Notes under the pieces: model-generated
The model's input: only the letters and a program-made list of their open reading frames with translations
Database searches by the model: none
Told to the model about the DNA's origin: nothing
From: Bacillota bacterium
GTDB lineage: Bacteria; Bacillota; UBA4882; UBA8346
Reading direction: 5' to 3'
Assembly: GCA_023426245.1 (NCBI GenBank)
Contig: JAFABB010000043.1
Span: 1-15,097 of the forward strand
Length of the DNA: 15,097 nucleotides
Translations under genes and position numbers: made by a program
Part shown: piece by piece, positions 7,311 to 13,781 of the stretch
Position numbering within the stretch: the first letter of the stretch is position 1
Layout: each line of letters begins with the position of its first letter

Positions 7311-10300
7311 TTAACCTTCTTCAGTAATGTCTTCCTCGAAAGATCCTTCGATTAATTCATCTTCCTCATCAAATGATTCACCGCCGTCACTTTCTTCGGA
7401 TTCTTCCTCATAAATAGTTTCACGAGGTGCTTCGATTTCCAAACCGAGTTCTTTGGCCATTTCTTTTACATCATCATCTTCTTCTTTAATTTGAATCTCT
7501 TCCGCCTCTTCCGAAAGAACTTTTACATCAAGACACAAGCTTTGCAACTCTTTAATCAAAACCTTAAAGGATTCGGGAACACCAGGCTCGGGAACATTTT
7601 CTCCCTTTACGATTGCTTCGTAGGTTTTGACACGACCAATCACATCATCCGATTTAACCGTTAAGAGCTCTTGCAGTGTATAAGCCGCTCCATAAGCTTC
7701 CAAAGCCCAAACTTCCATTTCTCCAAAACGCTGTCCGCCGAATTGGGCTTTACCTCCAAGGGGTTGCTGAGTAACCAGAGAATAAGGCCCGGTAGAACGA
7801 GCATGAATCTTATCATCAACCAAGTGGGACAGTTTCAGCATATACACCATACCGACGGTTACTTCATTATCAAAAGCTTCACCCGAACGGCCATCAAACA
7901 AAACAGTTTTACCAGTCTCAGGCAAGCCCGCTTTTGTTAAGGAATCCAAGATATCTTTTTCGGTGGCGCCACCAAATACCGGTGTCGCAACATGAATTCC
8001 CAGTGCCTTGGCAGCCCATCCCAAGTGAGTTTCCAAGACCTGCCCGATGTTCATACGGGAAGGAACGCCCAAAGGATTAAGAACGATTTCCACCGGAGTA
8101 CCATCCGGTAAAAACGGCATATCTTCGATAGGTAATATTTTAGCGATAACGCCCTTGTTACCATGGCGCCCCGCCATCTTATCACCCTGGGAAATCTTAC
8201 GCTTTTGAGCAATATAGCACCGTACCAAGCGATTAACGCCCGGTGCCAATTCATCACCATTTTCCCGGGAAAACACCTTCACATCAATGATCCGGCCATA
8301 TTCTCCATGGGGAACCCGGAGCGAGGTATCCCGGACTTCACGGGCTTTTTCACCGAAAATTGCCCGAAGAAGGCGTTCCTCGGCAGTCAGTTCGGTTTCT
8401 CCTTTCGGAGTAACCTTACCGACCAGAATGTCTCCAGGCCTTACCTCAGCGCCAACCCGGATGATACCATGTTCATCAAGGTCATCCAAAGCGCCTTCAC
8501 CGACATTAGGAATATCACGGGTTATTTCTTCCGCTCCGAGCTTGGTATCCCTGGCTTCAGCCTCGTATTCTTCAATATGAATGGAAGTGAATACATCCTC
8601 CATCACCAATTTTTCACTAAGCAAAATAGCATCTTCATAGTTATAGCCTTCCCAAGGCATAAAAGCAACCAATACATTTCGACCGAGAGCCAATTCGCCC
8701 TTGTCGGTTGAAGGACCGTCAGCAATAACTTCACCGGCTCCAACTATCTGGCCTTCATAGGCAATCGGCTTTTGATTGATACAGGTTCCCTGATTGGAAC
8801 GCTCAAATTTCAGCAACCGGTATTGATCGAGTTTATCATCGTCCGTTTGGATGACAATTTCATCACCGGTAACTTTTTTAATGACCCCGCCGTGCTTGGC
8901 AACCACAACGACCCCTGAGTCAACCGCGGCTTTATATTCCATTCCCGTTCCAACAAGCGGCGCTTGGGTTTTCAACAAAGGAACCGCTTGCCGTTGCATG
9001 TTGGATCCCATGAGAGCCCGGTTGGCGTCATCATTTTCCAGGAACGGAATCAGGGCCGTCGCGATACTCACCAGTTGTTTCGGCGATACATCCATCAATT
9101 GCACCTGGCCGCTGGGTACTTCCAAAATATCTTCCCTGTGCCTTACCGAAACCCTGGTATGAACGAATTTATGGGTTTCAGAATCAAAGGGCTCATTCGC
9201 CTGCGCCACGATATAACTATCTTCCTCATCGGCCGTAAAGTAGGAAATCTCATCACTGACTTTCCCGTCATTCACTTTACGGTAAGGAGTTTCAATGAAA
9301 CCGAACTCATTAATCCGGGCAAATGTCGTTAAGGAACCAATCAAGCCGATGTTTGGACCTTCCGGGGTCTCAATCGGACACATTCTGCCATAGTGGGAAT
9401 GATGAACATCACGCACTTCAAACCCTGCTCTTTCCCGGGAAAGACCGCCAGGTCCGAGCGCCGAAAGACGACGTTTGTGGGTCAGTTCCGCCAACGGATT
9501 GGTTTGGTCCATAAATTGCGACAACTGGCTGGAACCAAAAAATTCTTTAATCGAAGCGACTACCGGCCGGATATTAATTAACGCCTGCGGCGTAATAACT
9601 TCAGCATCTTGAATGGTCATCCGTTCGCGGACCACTCTCTCCATCCGGGATAAACCAATCCGGAATTGGTTTTGCAATAATTCACCGACCGATTTTAACC
9701 TGCGGTTCCCTAAATGGTCAATATCATCAATATCCCCGACACCGTCTAATAAGCTTAATAAGTATTTAATAACCTCGACCACATCATCTTTGGTCAGCGT
9801 CTTAACTGCTTCTTGGCCGGGGATTTCAACACCGGATGCATCTACGGATGGCTTCGTGCTTTTTGCCGGATAATGAAGACCCAATTTTTTGTTTAATTTA
9901 TAACGGCCCACCGAAGCCAGATCATAACGTTTCGGATCAAAAAACAAGGTTTCAAATAAGGTTCGGGCGCTATCGACTGTCGGAGGTTCACCCGGACGAA
10001 GTCTTTTATAAATTTCGACCAGAGCTTCCTCTTCGTTTTGCGTGTTATCTCTTTCCAGAGTATTTTTAATACTGTCCTTACCTTCAAACATCTCAGTAAG
10101 CTCGTAATTATTTCCCAGACCCAAGGATTTTAAAAGAATGGTGACGGGAATTTTTCTGGTGCGGTCAATTCTGACAAAGAGAACATCATTGGAATCAAAC
10201 TCAAACTCCAACCAAGCCCCGCGGTTTGGAATAATGCTGGAAGAATACAGGTATTTTCCTGTAGCATCCTGGGTGCGGCCAAAATATACTCCCGGCGACC

Positions 10301-10709
10301 GGACCAATTGGCTGACAATAACGCGTTCGGCGCCATTGATGATGAAAGTCCCCTTTTCAGTCATTAAAGGGAAATCACCCATAAAAACTTCCTGCTCTTT
10401 GACTTCACCGGTTTCTTTATTGATCAGACGAGCCCTTACCCTGAGAGGCGCCGCAAAAGTGACATCCCGCTTTTTGCATTCCTCTACCGGATATTTGGGT
10501 TCTCCGAGAGCATAATCAATAAACTCCAAAACCAAGTTTCCTGTAAAATCCTGAATCGGAGAGATGTCCCGAAACATTTCCCGCAAACCCTCATCCAAAA
10601 ACCACTGATATGATTTTTGCTGGATTTCTATTAGATTCGGCATATCCAAGATCTCCTCGATCTTGCCGAAGCTAACCCTTTCCCGTTGTCTTTTTACTTT
10701 CTCACCCAA
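7311..10709 (-). CDS. rpoB: DNA-directed RNA polymerase subunit beta
   Basis: RpoB is the beta subunit of core RNA polymerase. With the TTG at 10709 (SD-like GAGGTGA five bases upstream) the product is 1132 residues, beginning MGEKVKRQRERVSFGKIEEI. An earlier TTG at 10769 would add 20 residues without family support. The rifampicin pocket SQLSQFMDQTNPLAELTHKR (about 394-413) looks wild-type, including the Asp401, His411 and Ser416 equivalents. The active-site KMAGRHGNKGV (about 844-854) and the C-terminal QQPLGGKAQFGGQRFGEMEV block are present. Before DDIDHLGNRR the protein lacks roughly 70-80 residues found in Bacillus, resembling the short clostridial form. The last 65 or so residues are strikingly acidic (runs such as EEESEESDGG). 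It has its own promoter and a long leader, and leads into rpoC. Confidence 0.97.
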   Translation of the reverse strand: MGEKVKRQRERVSFGKIEEILDMPNLIEIQQKSYQWFLDEGLREMFRDISPIQDFTGNLVLEFIDYALGEPKYPVEECKKRDVTFAAPLRVRARLINKETGEVKEQEVFMGDFPLMTEKGTFIINGAERVIVSQLVRSPGVYFGRTQDATGKYLYSSSIIPNRGAWLEFEFDSNDVLFVRIDRTRKIPVTILLKSLGLGNNYELTEMFEGKDSIKNTLERDNTQNEEEALVEIYKRLRPGEPPTVDSARTLFETLFFDPKRYDLASVGRYKLNKKLGLHYPAKSTKPSVDASGVEIPGQEAVKTLTKDDVVEVIKYLLSLLDGVGDIDDIDHLGNRRLKSVGELLQNQFRIGLSRMERVVRERMTIQDAEVITPQALINIRPVVASIKEFFGSSQLSQFMDQTNPLAELTHKRRLSALGPGGLSRERAGFEVRDVHHSHYGRMCPIETPEGPNIGLIGSLTTFARINEFGFIETPYRKVNDGKVSDEISYFTADEEDSYIVAQANEPFDSETHKFVHTRVSVRHREDILEVPSGQVQLMDVSPKQLVSIATALIPFLENDDANRALMGSNMQRQAVPLLKTQAPLVGTGMEYKAAVDSGVVVVAKHGGVIKKVTGDEIVIQTDDDKLDQYRLLKFERSNQGTCINQKPIAYEGQIVGAGEVIADGPSTDKGELALGRNVLVAFMPWEGYNYEDAILLSEKLVMEDVFTSIHIEEYEAEARDTKLGAEEITRDIPNVGEGALDDLDEHGIIRVGAEVRPGDILVGKVTPKGETELTAEERLLRAIFGEKAREVRDTSLRVPHGEYGRIIDVKVFSRENGDELAPGVNRLVRCYIAQKRKISQGDKMAGRHGNKGVIAKILPIEDMPFLPDGTPVEIVLNPLGVPSRMNIGQVLETHLGWAAKALGIHVATPVFGGATEKDILDSLTKAGLPETGKTVLFDGRSGEAFDNEVTVGMVYMLKLSHLVDDKIHARSTGPYSLVTQQPLGGKAQFGGQRFGEMEVWALEAYGAAYTLQELLTVKSDDVIGRVKTYEAIVKGENVPEPGVPESFKVLIKELQSLCLDVKVLSEEAEEIQIKEEDDDVKEMAKELGLEIEAPRETIYEEESEESDGGESFDEEDELIEGSFEEDITEEG

Positions 10710-10738
10710 ACAACTCACCTCTTCAGAATTTGGTACGC

Positions 10739-10777
10739 TTAATTTGCTTTCATAAACAGATAAAAGCAAGGTAACAT
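10739..10777 (-). CDS. Possible 12-codon leader ORF upstream of rpoB
   Basis: An ATG at 10777 opens MLPCFYLFMKAN and closes with TAA at 10741-10739. It is preceded by GCGAGGATAACG, an SD-like GAGG six bases from the ATG, at least as good as the site used by rpoB. It ends 29 bases before the rpoB TTG. No run of a single amino acid suggests classic attenuation. It could be a translated leader that opens the rpoB start region, or chance. I do not recognise the peptide. Confidence 0.3.
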   Translation of the reverse strand: MLPCFYLFMKAN

Positions 10778-10796
10778 CGTTATCCTCGCTTACAAC

Positions 10797-10838
10797 GTTG
10801 ATAATGTTCGGATTTTAAAAAATTACCGTGTTATCAAC
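10797..10838 (-). promoter_or_regulatory. Long hairpin in the rpoB 5' leader
   Basis: GTTGATAA (10838-10831 on the minus strand) pairs perfectly with TTATCAAC (10804-10797). Inside, CGG pairs with CCG and ATTTT with AAAAT, making a nearly continuous stem-loop of 42 bases. It lies within a leader of about 210 bases between the rpoB promoter and start codon and ends 20 bases before the small leader ORF. There is no U-tract, so it is not a terminator. It may be a regulatory or mRNA-stabilising element; I know of no named family matching it. Confidence 0.55.
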
Positions 10839-10926
10839 TCACATTCATGCTTAAGTTTATGCTTATGTCAAAAAATCCTCAAATTTTATGATTACTTGAA
10901 GGAAATCCTAACTTTAGCAGAATATA

Positions 10927-10955
10927 ATATTACCACAGGAAGAATTTGTTGTCAA
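10927..10955 (-). promoter_or_regulatory. Promoter for rpoB-rpoC
   Basis: A perfect TTGACA (10955-10950), a 17-base spacer and TAATAT (10932-10927) form a housekeeping promoter on the minus strand. The spacer ends in TGG directly before the -10 hexamer, giving an extended -10 (TGn). It lies about 160 bases after rplL, beyond a terminator, and predicts a transcript starting near 10920 with a leader of about 210 bases. Confidence 0.87.
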
Positions 10956-10992
10956 CTAAAAAATTATTCACCAGCTTAAAAATTTTTTTAAG
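10956..10992 (-). promoter_or_regulatory. A/T-rich UP-element-like sequence upstream of the rpoB promoter
   Basis: Immediately upstream of the -35 hexamer is an A/T-rich stretch AATAATTTTTTAG (10968-10956). About 20 bases further is an 18-base near-perfect palindrome, CTTAAAAAAATTTTTAAG (10992-10975). Phased A- and T-tracts at these distances resemble UP elements bound by the RNA polymerase alpha C-terminal domain. The assignment is from composition and position only. Confidence 0.5.
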
Positions 10993-11019
10993 TTTCAAGA
11001 GAGGGGGATTATCAATGCT

Positions 11020-11078
11020 AAAAAAAGACTGTCAAAAAGATTTTTCATAGTGAAAAGGAACCTTTCGGACAGTCTCTT
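11020..11078 (-). terminator. Intrinsic terminator between rplL and rpoB
   Basis: AGACTGTC (11075-11068 on the minus strand) pairs with GACAGTCT (11033-11026), extended by G-U and A-U pairs, and runs into a T-tract (11026-11020). The 34-base loop contains a smaller TTTTCA/TGAAAA hairpin. It lies about 40 bases after the rplL stop and before the rpoB promoter. It could act as a full terminator or a partial attenuator that sets the ratio of stalk proteins to polymerase. Confidence 0.82.
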
Positions 11079-11115
11079 ATCCATGTTGTTAATTATTTCA
11101 AACTAGGCTTGCTGA

Positions 11116-11490
11116 TTATTTAATTTCAACAGAAGCACCGGCATCTTCCAGTTTCTTCTTAAGTTCTTCAGCGTCTTTCTTAGCAATGCCTTCTTTGATT
11201 GGCTTGGGTGCGCCGTCAACCAAATCTTTGGCTTCTTTAAGACCGAGGCCGGTTGCTTCACGAACAACCTTGATAACTTGAATTTTTTGAGCTCCACCAC
11301 TGGTTAAGATAACATCGAACTCAGTCTTTTCTTCAGCGGCAGGACCAGCAGCCGCAGCAGGTCCTGCGGCAATAGCAACCGGAGCAGCGGCGGATACGCC
11401 GAATTCCTCTTCAAAAGCTTTAACCAACTCATTGAGCTCTAACACAGTCATTCCTTTAACGATCTCTAAAACATCAGTTACTTTAGACAT
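11116..11490 (-). CDS. rplL: 50S ribosomal protein L7/L12
   Basis: L7/L12 forms the flexible multimeric stalk that recruits translation GTPases. The 124-residue product shows the expected three parts: an N-terminal dimerisation helix pair binding L10 (residues 1-32, VLEIVKGMTVLELNELVKAF), an Ala/Gly/Pro-rich hinge (about 33-53, AAAPVAIAAGPAAAAGPAAE), and the globular C-terminal domain with KIQVIKVVREATGLGLKEAK, whose lysines and Gly-Leu-Gly contact EF-G and EF-Tu. The ATG at 11490 follows AGGAGG by 11 bases, a slightly long spacing. It lies 86 bases after rplJ and is cotranscribed with it under the L10 leader. A terminator follows. Confidence 0.98.
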   Translation of the reverse strand: MSKVTDVLEIVKGMTVLELNELVKAFEEEFGVSAAAPVAIAAGPAAAAGPAAEEKTEFDVILTSGGAQKIQVIKVVREATGLGLKEAKDLVDGAPKPIKEGIAKKDAEELKKKLEDAGASVEIK

Positions 11491-11576
11491 ATTAATTTAT
11501 TCCTCCTGTTTTTTAATTTAATCAATCGTACCTTTTAGATTTCTATTAAGCAACCGCAGCAATTAGTCTTACCAGC

Positions 11577-12101
11577 TTATTCTCCGGCTTTTTGCTTACG
11601 TACTGCTTCAGTAGCATAGGCGAGATTACGCAACGGACCGGAAAGTACCGTAACCAAACCCCGCATCGGAGATTGCAACAAACCGGCAATCTGGCCCAGC
11701 AAAGCTTCCCGGGACGGCAATTCCGCCAAAGCGGTAACAGCTTTAGTGCTGATAATTTTGCCTTCCAAAACTCCGGCTTTTAATTCCAACTTTTTGTGGT
11801 CTTTGGCAAAAGTAGCCAAAATCTTGGCCGGTGTAACCGGGTCATTATATCCAAAAGCCAGAGCCGTAGGGCCGCTCAAATATTCATCCAATCCTTCAAT
11901 ATTGGCTGCTTTAGCTGCGCGGCTGGTTAAAGTATTCTTAATAACCTTATACTCAACGCCGGCTTCACGCAATTTTTTTCTTAATTCAGTTACTTCCAGA
12001 ACATTAAGTCCCCGGTAATCGGCTAAAACAACCGATTGGGATTTACTGAATTTTTCAGCCACTTGACTGACTGTTGCTTCTTTTTCACTTCGTACTGACA
12101 T
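11577..12101 (-). CDS. rplJ: 50S ribosomal protein L10
   Basis: L10 anchors the L7/L12 stalk to 23S rRNA next to L11. The 174-residue product has the N-terminal rRNA-binding domain with SVVLADYRGLNVLEVTELRK (about 23-42) and the conserved YKVIKNTLTSRAA, followed by the C-terminal helix (LLQSPMRGLVTVLSGPLRNL and onward) that binds L7/L12 dimers. The ATG at 12101 follows AGGAGG by seven bases. The gene lies directly downstream of a recognisable L10 leader with terminator, so its expression, and that of rplL, is very likely autoregulated by the L10-L7/L12 complex. No irregularity was seen. Confidence 0.97.
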   Translation of the reverse strand: MSVRSEKEATVSQVAEKFSKSQSVVLADYRGLNVLEVTELRKKLREAGVEYKVIKNTLTSRAAKAANIEGLDEYLSGPTALAFGYNDPVTPAKILATFAKDHKKLELKAGVLEGKIISTKAVTALAELPSREALLGQIAGLLQSPMRGLVTVLSGPLRNLAYATEAVRKQKAGE

Positions 12102-12140
12102 TTTTCCACCTCCTTTAACTTTGGTTCCCTAAAATCGTAA

Positions 12141-12178
12141 TTATAATAAAAGACCTCCATAGCAAACTGGAGGTCTTT
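12141..12178 (-). terminator. Attenuator terminator of the L10 leader
   Basis: AAAGACCTCCA (12178-12168 on the minus strand) pairs perfectly with TGGAGGTCTTT (12159-12149) over 11 bp with an 8-base loop, followed by T/A-rich TTTTATTATAA. It stands 47 bases before the rplJ start and inside the L10 leader unit, so it is the conditional terminator of that system and not a simple operon end. Confidence 0.88.
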
Positions 12179-12290
12179 ATTACAGCATCATGAATGCTGA
12201 TTCCTTTTTCACTTCCAGCCTCGGTAGGCGATGGTTAAATCCGTCATTATCTCTTTTCGGTTTCGAAAAGAGACCTACTGTCTATGGCAT
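12149..12290 (-). promoter_or_regulatory. Ribosomal protein L10 leader RNA (autoregulatory)
   Basis: The rplA-rplJ gap holds the conserved L10 leader of Bacillota. On the minus strand ATAGACAGTAGG (12285-12274) pairs through GTAGG with CCTAC of CGCCTACCGAGG, forming the kink-turn site that binds L10(L12)n. Between them is a 10-bp stem, TCTCTTTTCG with CGAAAAGAGA (12273-12250), closed by AAAC. A CAGCAT/ATGCTG hairpin (12199-12183) and a terminator (listed separately) follow. In the known mechanism protein binding favours premature termination. Recognition is from recalled consensus; a covariance-model search would confirm it. Confidence 0.88.
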
Positions 12291-12321
12291 TTAAAATATT
12301 CAGTTTAAAAAGCAAAGATTA

Positions 12322-13035
12322 TTAACGTTCCGCTGCTACAGCTTGCGATGCTGCTTGTTGAGAAATCTTTACGCCCGGGCCCATTGTTGATGAGACCACA
12401 ACGCTCTTAACATAAGTTCCTTTTGCCGAAGCAGGTTTCGCCTTTATAATAACATCCATAATGGTACGGAAGTTACGAGTCAGTTTATCGGCATCAAAGG
12501 AAACTTTACCAATCGGGACAGCTACAATACCGGATTTATCAACACGGTATTCGACTTTACCGGCTTTGATTTCTTTAACAGCCTTGGCAACATCCATTGT
12601 AACGGTACCGGTCTTCGGATTGGGCATTAATCCTTTCGGACCTAAAACCTTACCTAATTTACCGACAGCACCCATCATATCAGGAGTGGCAACAGCGACA
12701 TCAAAATCCATCCAACCTTTTTGAATTTCCTCAATCAAATCCTCTGCGCCAACTTTTTCAGCCCCAGCCTCGCTGGCTTCTTTGGCTTTTTCGCCTTTTG
12801 CAAAAACCGCCACTTTTACACTCCGGCCAGTTCCGTAAGGAAGCACAACCGCTCCACGAATTTGTTGGTCCGCATGCCTTGGATCCACACCGAGCCGGAT
12901 AGAAACTTCAACAGTTTCATCAAATTTGCTTTTCGGCATACTTTTGATGAGACTCAAAGCCTCCGCGGGATCGTATAATTTTGAACCATCTACTAATTTA
13001 CTTGCTTCAATGTATCGTTTACCATGTTTTGCCAT
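12322..13035 (-). CDS. rplA: 50S ribosomal protein L1
   Basis: L1 forms the mobile stalk at the E site and, in many bacteria, represses its own operon by binding mRNA that mimics 23S rRNA. The 237-residue product shows MAKHGKRYIEASKLVD, the domain-I RNA-binding block with FDETVEVSIRLGVDPRHADQ (about 38-57), the domain-II hinge around GKLGKVLGPKGLMPNPKTGT (about 125-144), and the C-terminal STMGPGVKI. The ATG at 13035 follows GAGGAGG by 10 bases. An L1-operator-like hairpin abuts that ribosome binding site. It is followed by the L10 leader 47 bases or so downstream of its stop. Confidence 0.97.
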   Translation of the reverse strand: MAKHGKRYIEASKLVDGSKLYDPAEALSLIKSMPKSKFDETVEVSIRLGVDPRHADQQIRGAVVLPYGTGRSVKVAVFAKGEKAKEASEAGAEKVGAEDLIEEIQKGWMDFDVAVATPDMMGAVGKLGKVLGPKGLMPNPKTGTVTMDVAKAVKEIKAGKVEYRVDKSGIVAVPIGKVSFDADKLTRNFRTIMDVIIKAKPASAKGTYVKSVVVSSTMGPGVKISQQAASQAVAAER

Positions 13036-13053
13036 TTCACTCTTTCCTCCTCT

Positions 13054-13103
13054 GTGGTTATAACGGAATCAATTTTACACTGAATGAATTGATGTCCTCC
13101 CAC
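13054..13103 (-). promoter_or_regulatory. L1-operator-like hairpin in front of rplA (second copy)
   Basis: On the minus strand GTGGGAGG (13103-13096) is followed by an ATCAATT/AATTGAT hairpin and then CCGTTATAACCAC (13066-13054). GTGG pairs with CCAC, leaving the purine-rich internal loop seen in 23S rRNA helix 76-77, where L1 binds. The 3' arm abuts the AGAGGAGG ribosome binding site of rplA, so L1 binding could block initiation. It matches the motif before rplK apart from the apical stem. Assignment is by motif recognition. Confidence 0.68.
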
Positions 13104-13146
13104 GAACTTTTACAAACGGCCCCTGCGAATTTGCGGGTGACCTCAT

Positions 13147-13572
13147 TTAGCCTTCGACCACAATTCCCATGCTCCGAGCGGTACCAGCGACCATACTCAT
13201 GGCAGCCTCAACGCTTGCAGCATTTAAATCGTTCATCTTCAGTTCAGCAATCTCACGTACTTTTGATTTGCTGATGGTTCCAACTTTATCTTTGTTTGGA
13301 GTACCGGAACCCTTCTCAATATTAATCGCTTTCCTGAGAAGAACCGGGACCGGCGGAGTTTTACAAATAAATGTAAACGAACGATCTTCAAAAACGGTTA
13401 TCACAACCGGAATAATCATACCGGCTTGACTGGCAGTCCGTTCATTGAATGTTTTACAAAACTCCATGATGTTAACTCCGTGTTGACCTAGAGCAGGTCC
13501 TACAGGCGGTGCAGGATTTGCTTTTCCGGCAGGAACCTGTAATTTAATCATACCAGTAATCTTTTTAGCCAT
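13147..13572 (-). CDS. rplK: 50S ribosomal protein L11
   Basis: L11 binds the GTPase-associated centre of 23S rRNA and is needed for RelA-type stringent signalling and thiopeptide action. The 141-residue product is exactly family length and begins MAKKITGMIKLQVPAGKANP, followed by PPVGPALGQHGVNIMEFCK with the prolines (about 21-26) linked to thiostrepton sensitivity. The C-terminal rRNA-binding domain includes VGTISKSKVREIAELKM and GTARSMGI. An in-frame ATG at 13608 would add 12 residues, but it overlaps the Shine-Dalgarno sequence, so I use the ATG at 13572. Oddly, a strong hairpin lies between AAGGAGGTG and this ATG (see separate entry). An L1-operator-like element lies upstream. It follows nusG by 209 bases. 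Confidence 0.97.
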   Translation of the reverse strand: MAKKITGMIKLQVPAGKANPAPPVGPALGQHGVNIMEFCKTFNERTASQAGMIIPVVITVFEDRSFTFICKTPPVPVLLRKAINIEKGSGTPNKDKVGTISKSKVREIAELKMNDLNAASVEAAMSMVAGTARSMGIVVEG

Positions 13573-13577
13573 CGTCT

Positions 13578-13605
13578 TCGCGTGCGAAGCACGCGACACC
13601 TCCTT
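13578..13605 (-). promoter_or_regulatory. rplK ribosome binding site with hairpin inserted before the start codon
   Basis: The rplK Shine-Dalgarno AAGGAGGTG (13605-13597) is 24 bases from the ATG at 13572, too far for normal use. Directly after it is a perfect 8-bp hairpin, TCGCGTGC with GCACGCGA around TTC (13596-13578), then AGACG and the ATG. If the hairpin forms, the effective spacing from GGAGG to ATG becomes about seven bases. A weaker overlapping CTTCG/CGAAG hairpin (13589-13576) is mutually exclusive with it. The sequence and pairing are direct; the function is inferred. Confidence 0.75.
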
Positions 13606-13614
13606 CATTTATAT

Positions 13615-13642
13615 GTGGTTTTAACGGGTCGTACCCTCCCAC
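13615..13642 (-). promoter_or_regulatory. L1-operator-like hairpin in front of rplK (first copy)
   Basis: On the minus strand GTGGGAGGG (13642-13634) and CCCGTTAAAACCAC (13628-13615) form a GTGG/CCAC outer stem, an asymmetric purine-rich internal loop and a GGG/CCC inner stem with loop TACGA. This resembles the L1 site in 23S rRNA and the L1 leaders known upstream of rplK-rplA operons in Bacillota. It ends nine bases before the rplK Shine-Dalgarno, a suitable place for translational repression by L1. Confidence 0.72.
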
Positions 13643-13781
13643 TTGCACAGAAACAGTCATCAGAATTCGCAAGGCCAGCAATCAAAAAAATAATTTGGGT
13701 CAAGATTTAGACCACAATGGTGTATCATCCAAAGCCTTCGAAAATTCCGGCACCCGGATTCCGATTTCTATATTCGAAATT

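Noticed and set aside
8163..8711. Long open frames on the plus strand, such as 8163-8711 and 1427-1909
   Set aside because: They lie fully inside highly conserved minus-strand genes (rpoB, fusA), have no family resemblance and no supporting ribosome binding site; they are shadows of the real genes.
10866..10871. Second TTGACA inside the rpoB leader
   Set aside because: At 17 bases downstream the -10 candidate is ATGAAT, only 3 of 6 matches, so a second promoter is not supported.
12290..12321. Promoter just before the L10 leader
   Set aside because: TTGCTT with TAAAT-like hexamers is a poor match; cotranscription from upstream plus the leader attenuator is the simpler reading, though a weak promoter cannot be excluded.
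13686..13758. T7 run (13692-13686) and TCCGG/CCGGA hairpin in the nusG-rplK gap as terminators
   Set aside because: The T-run is preceded only by a 4-bp GGTC/GACC stem, and the TCCGG/CCGGA hairpin is followed by only AATTTT; neither is convincing, and rplK lacks a promoter of its own that I can see.
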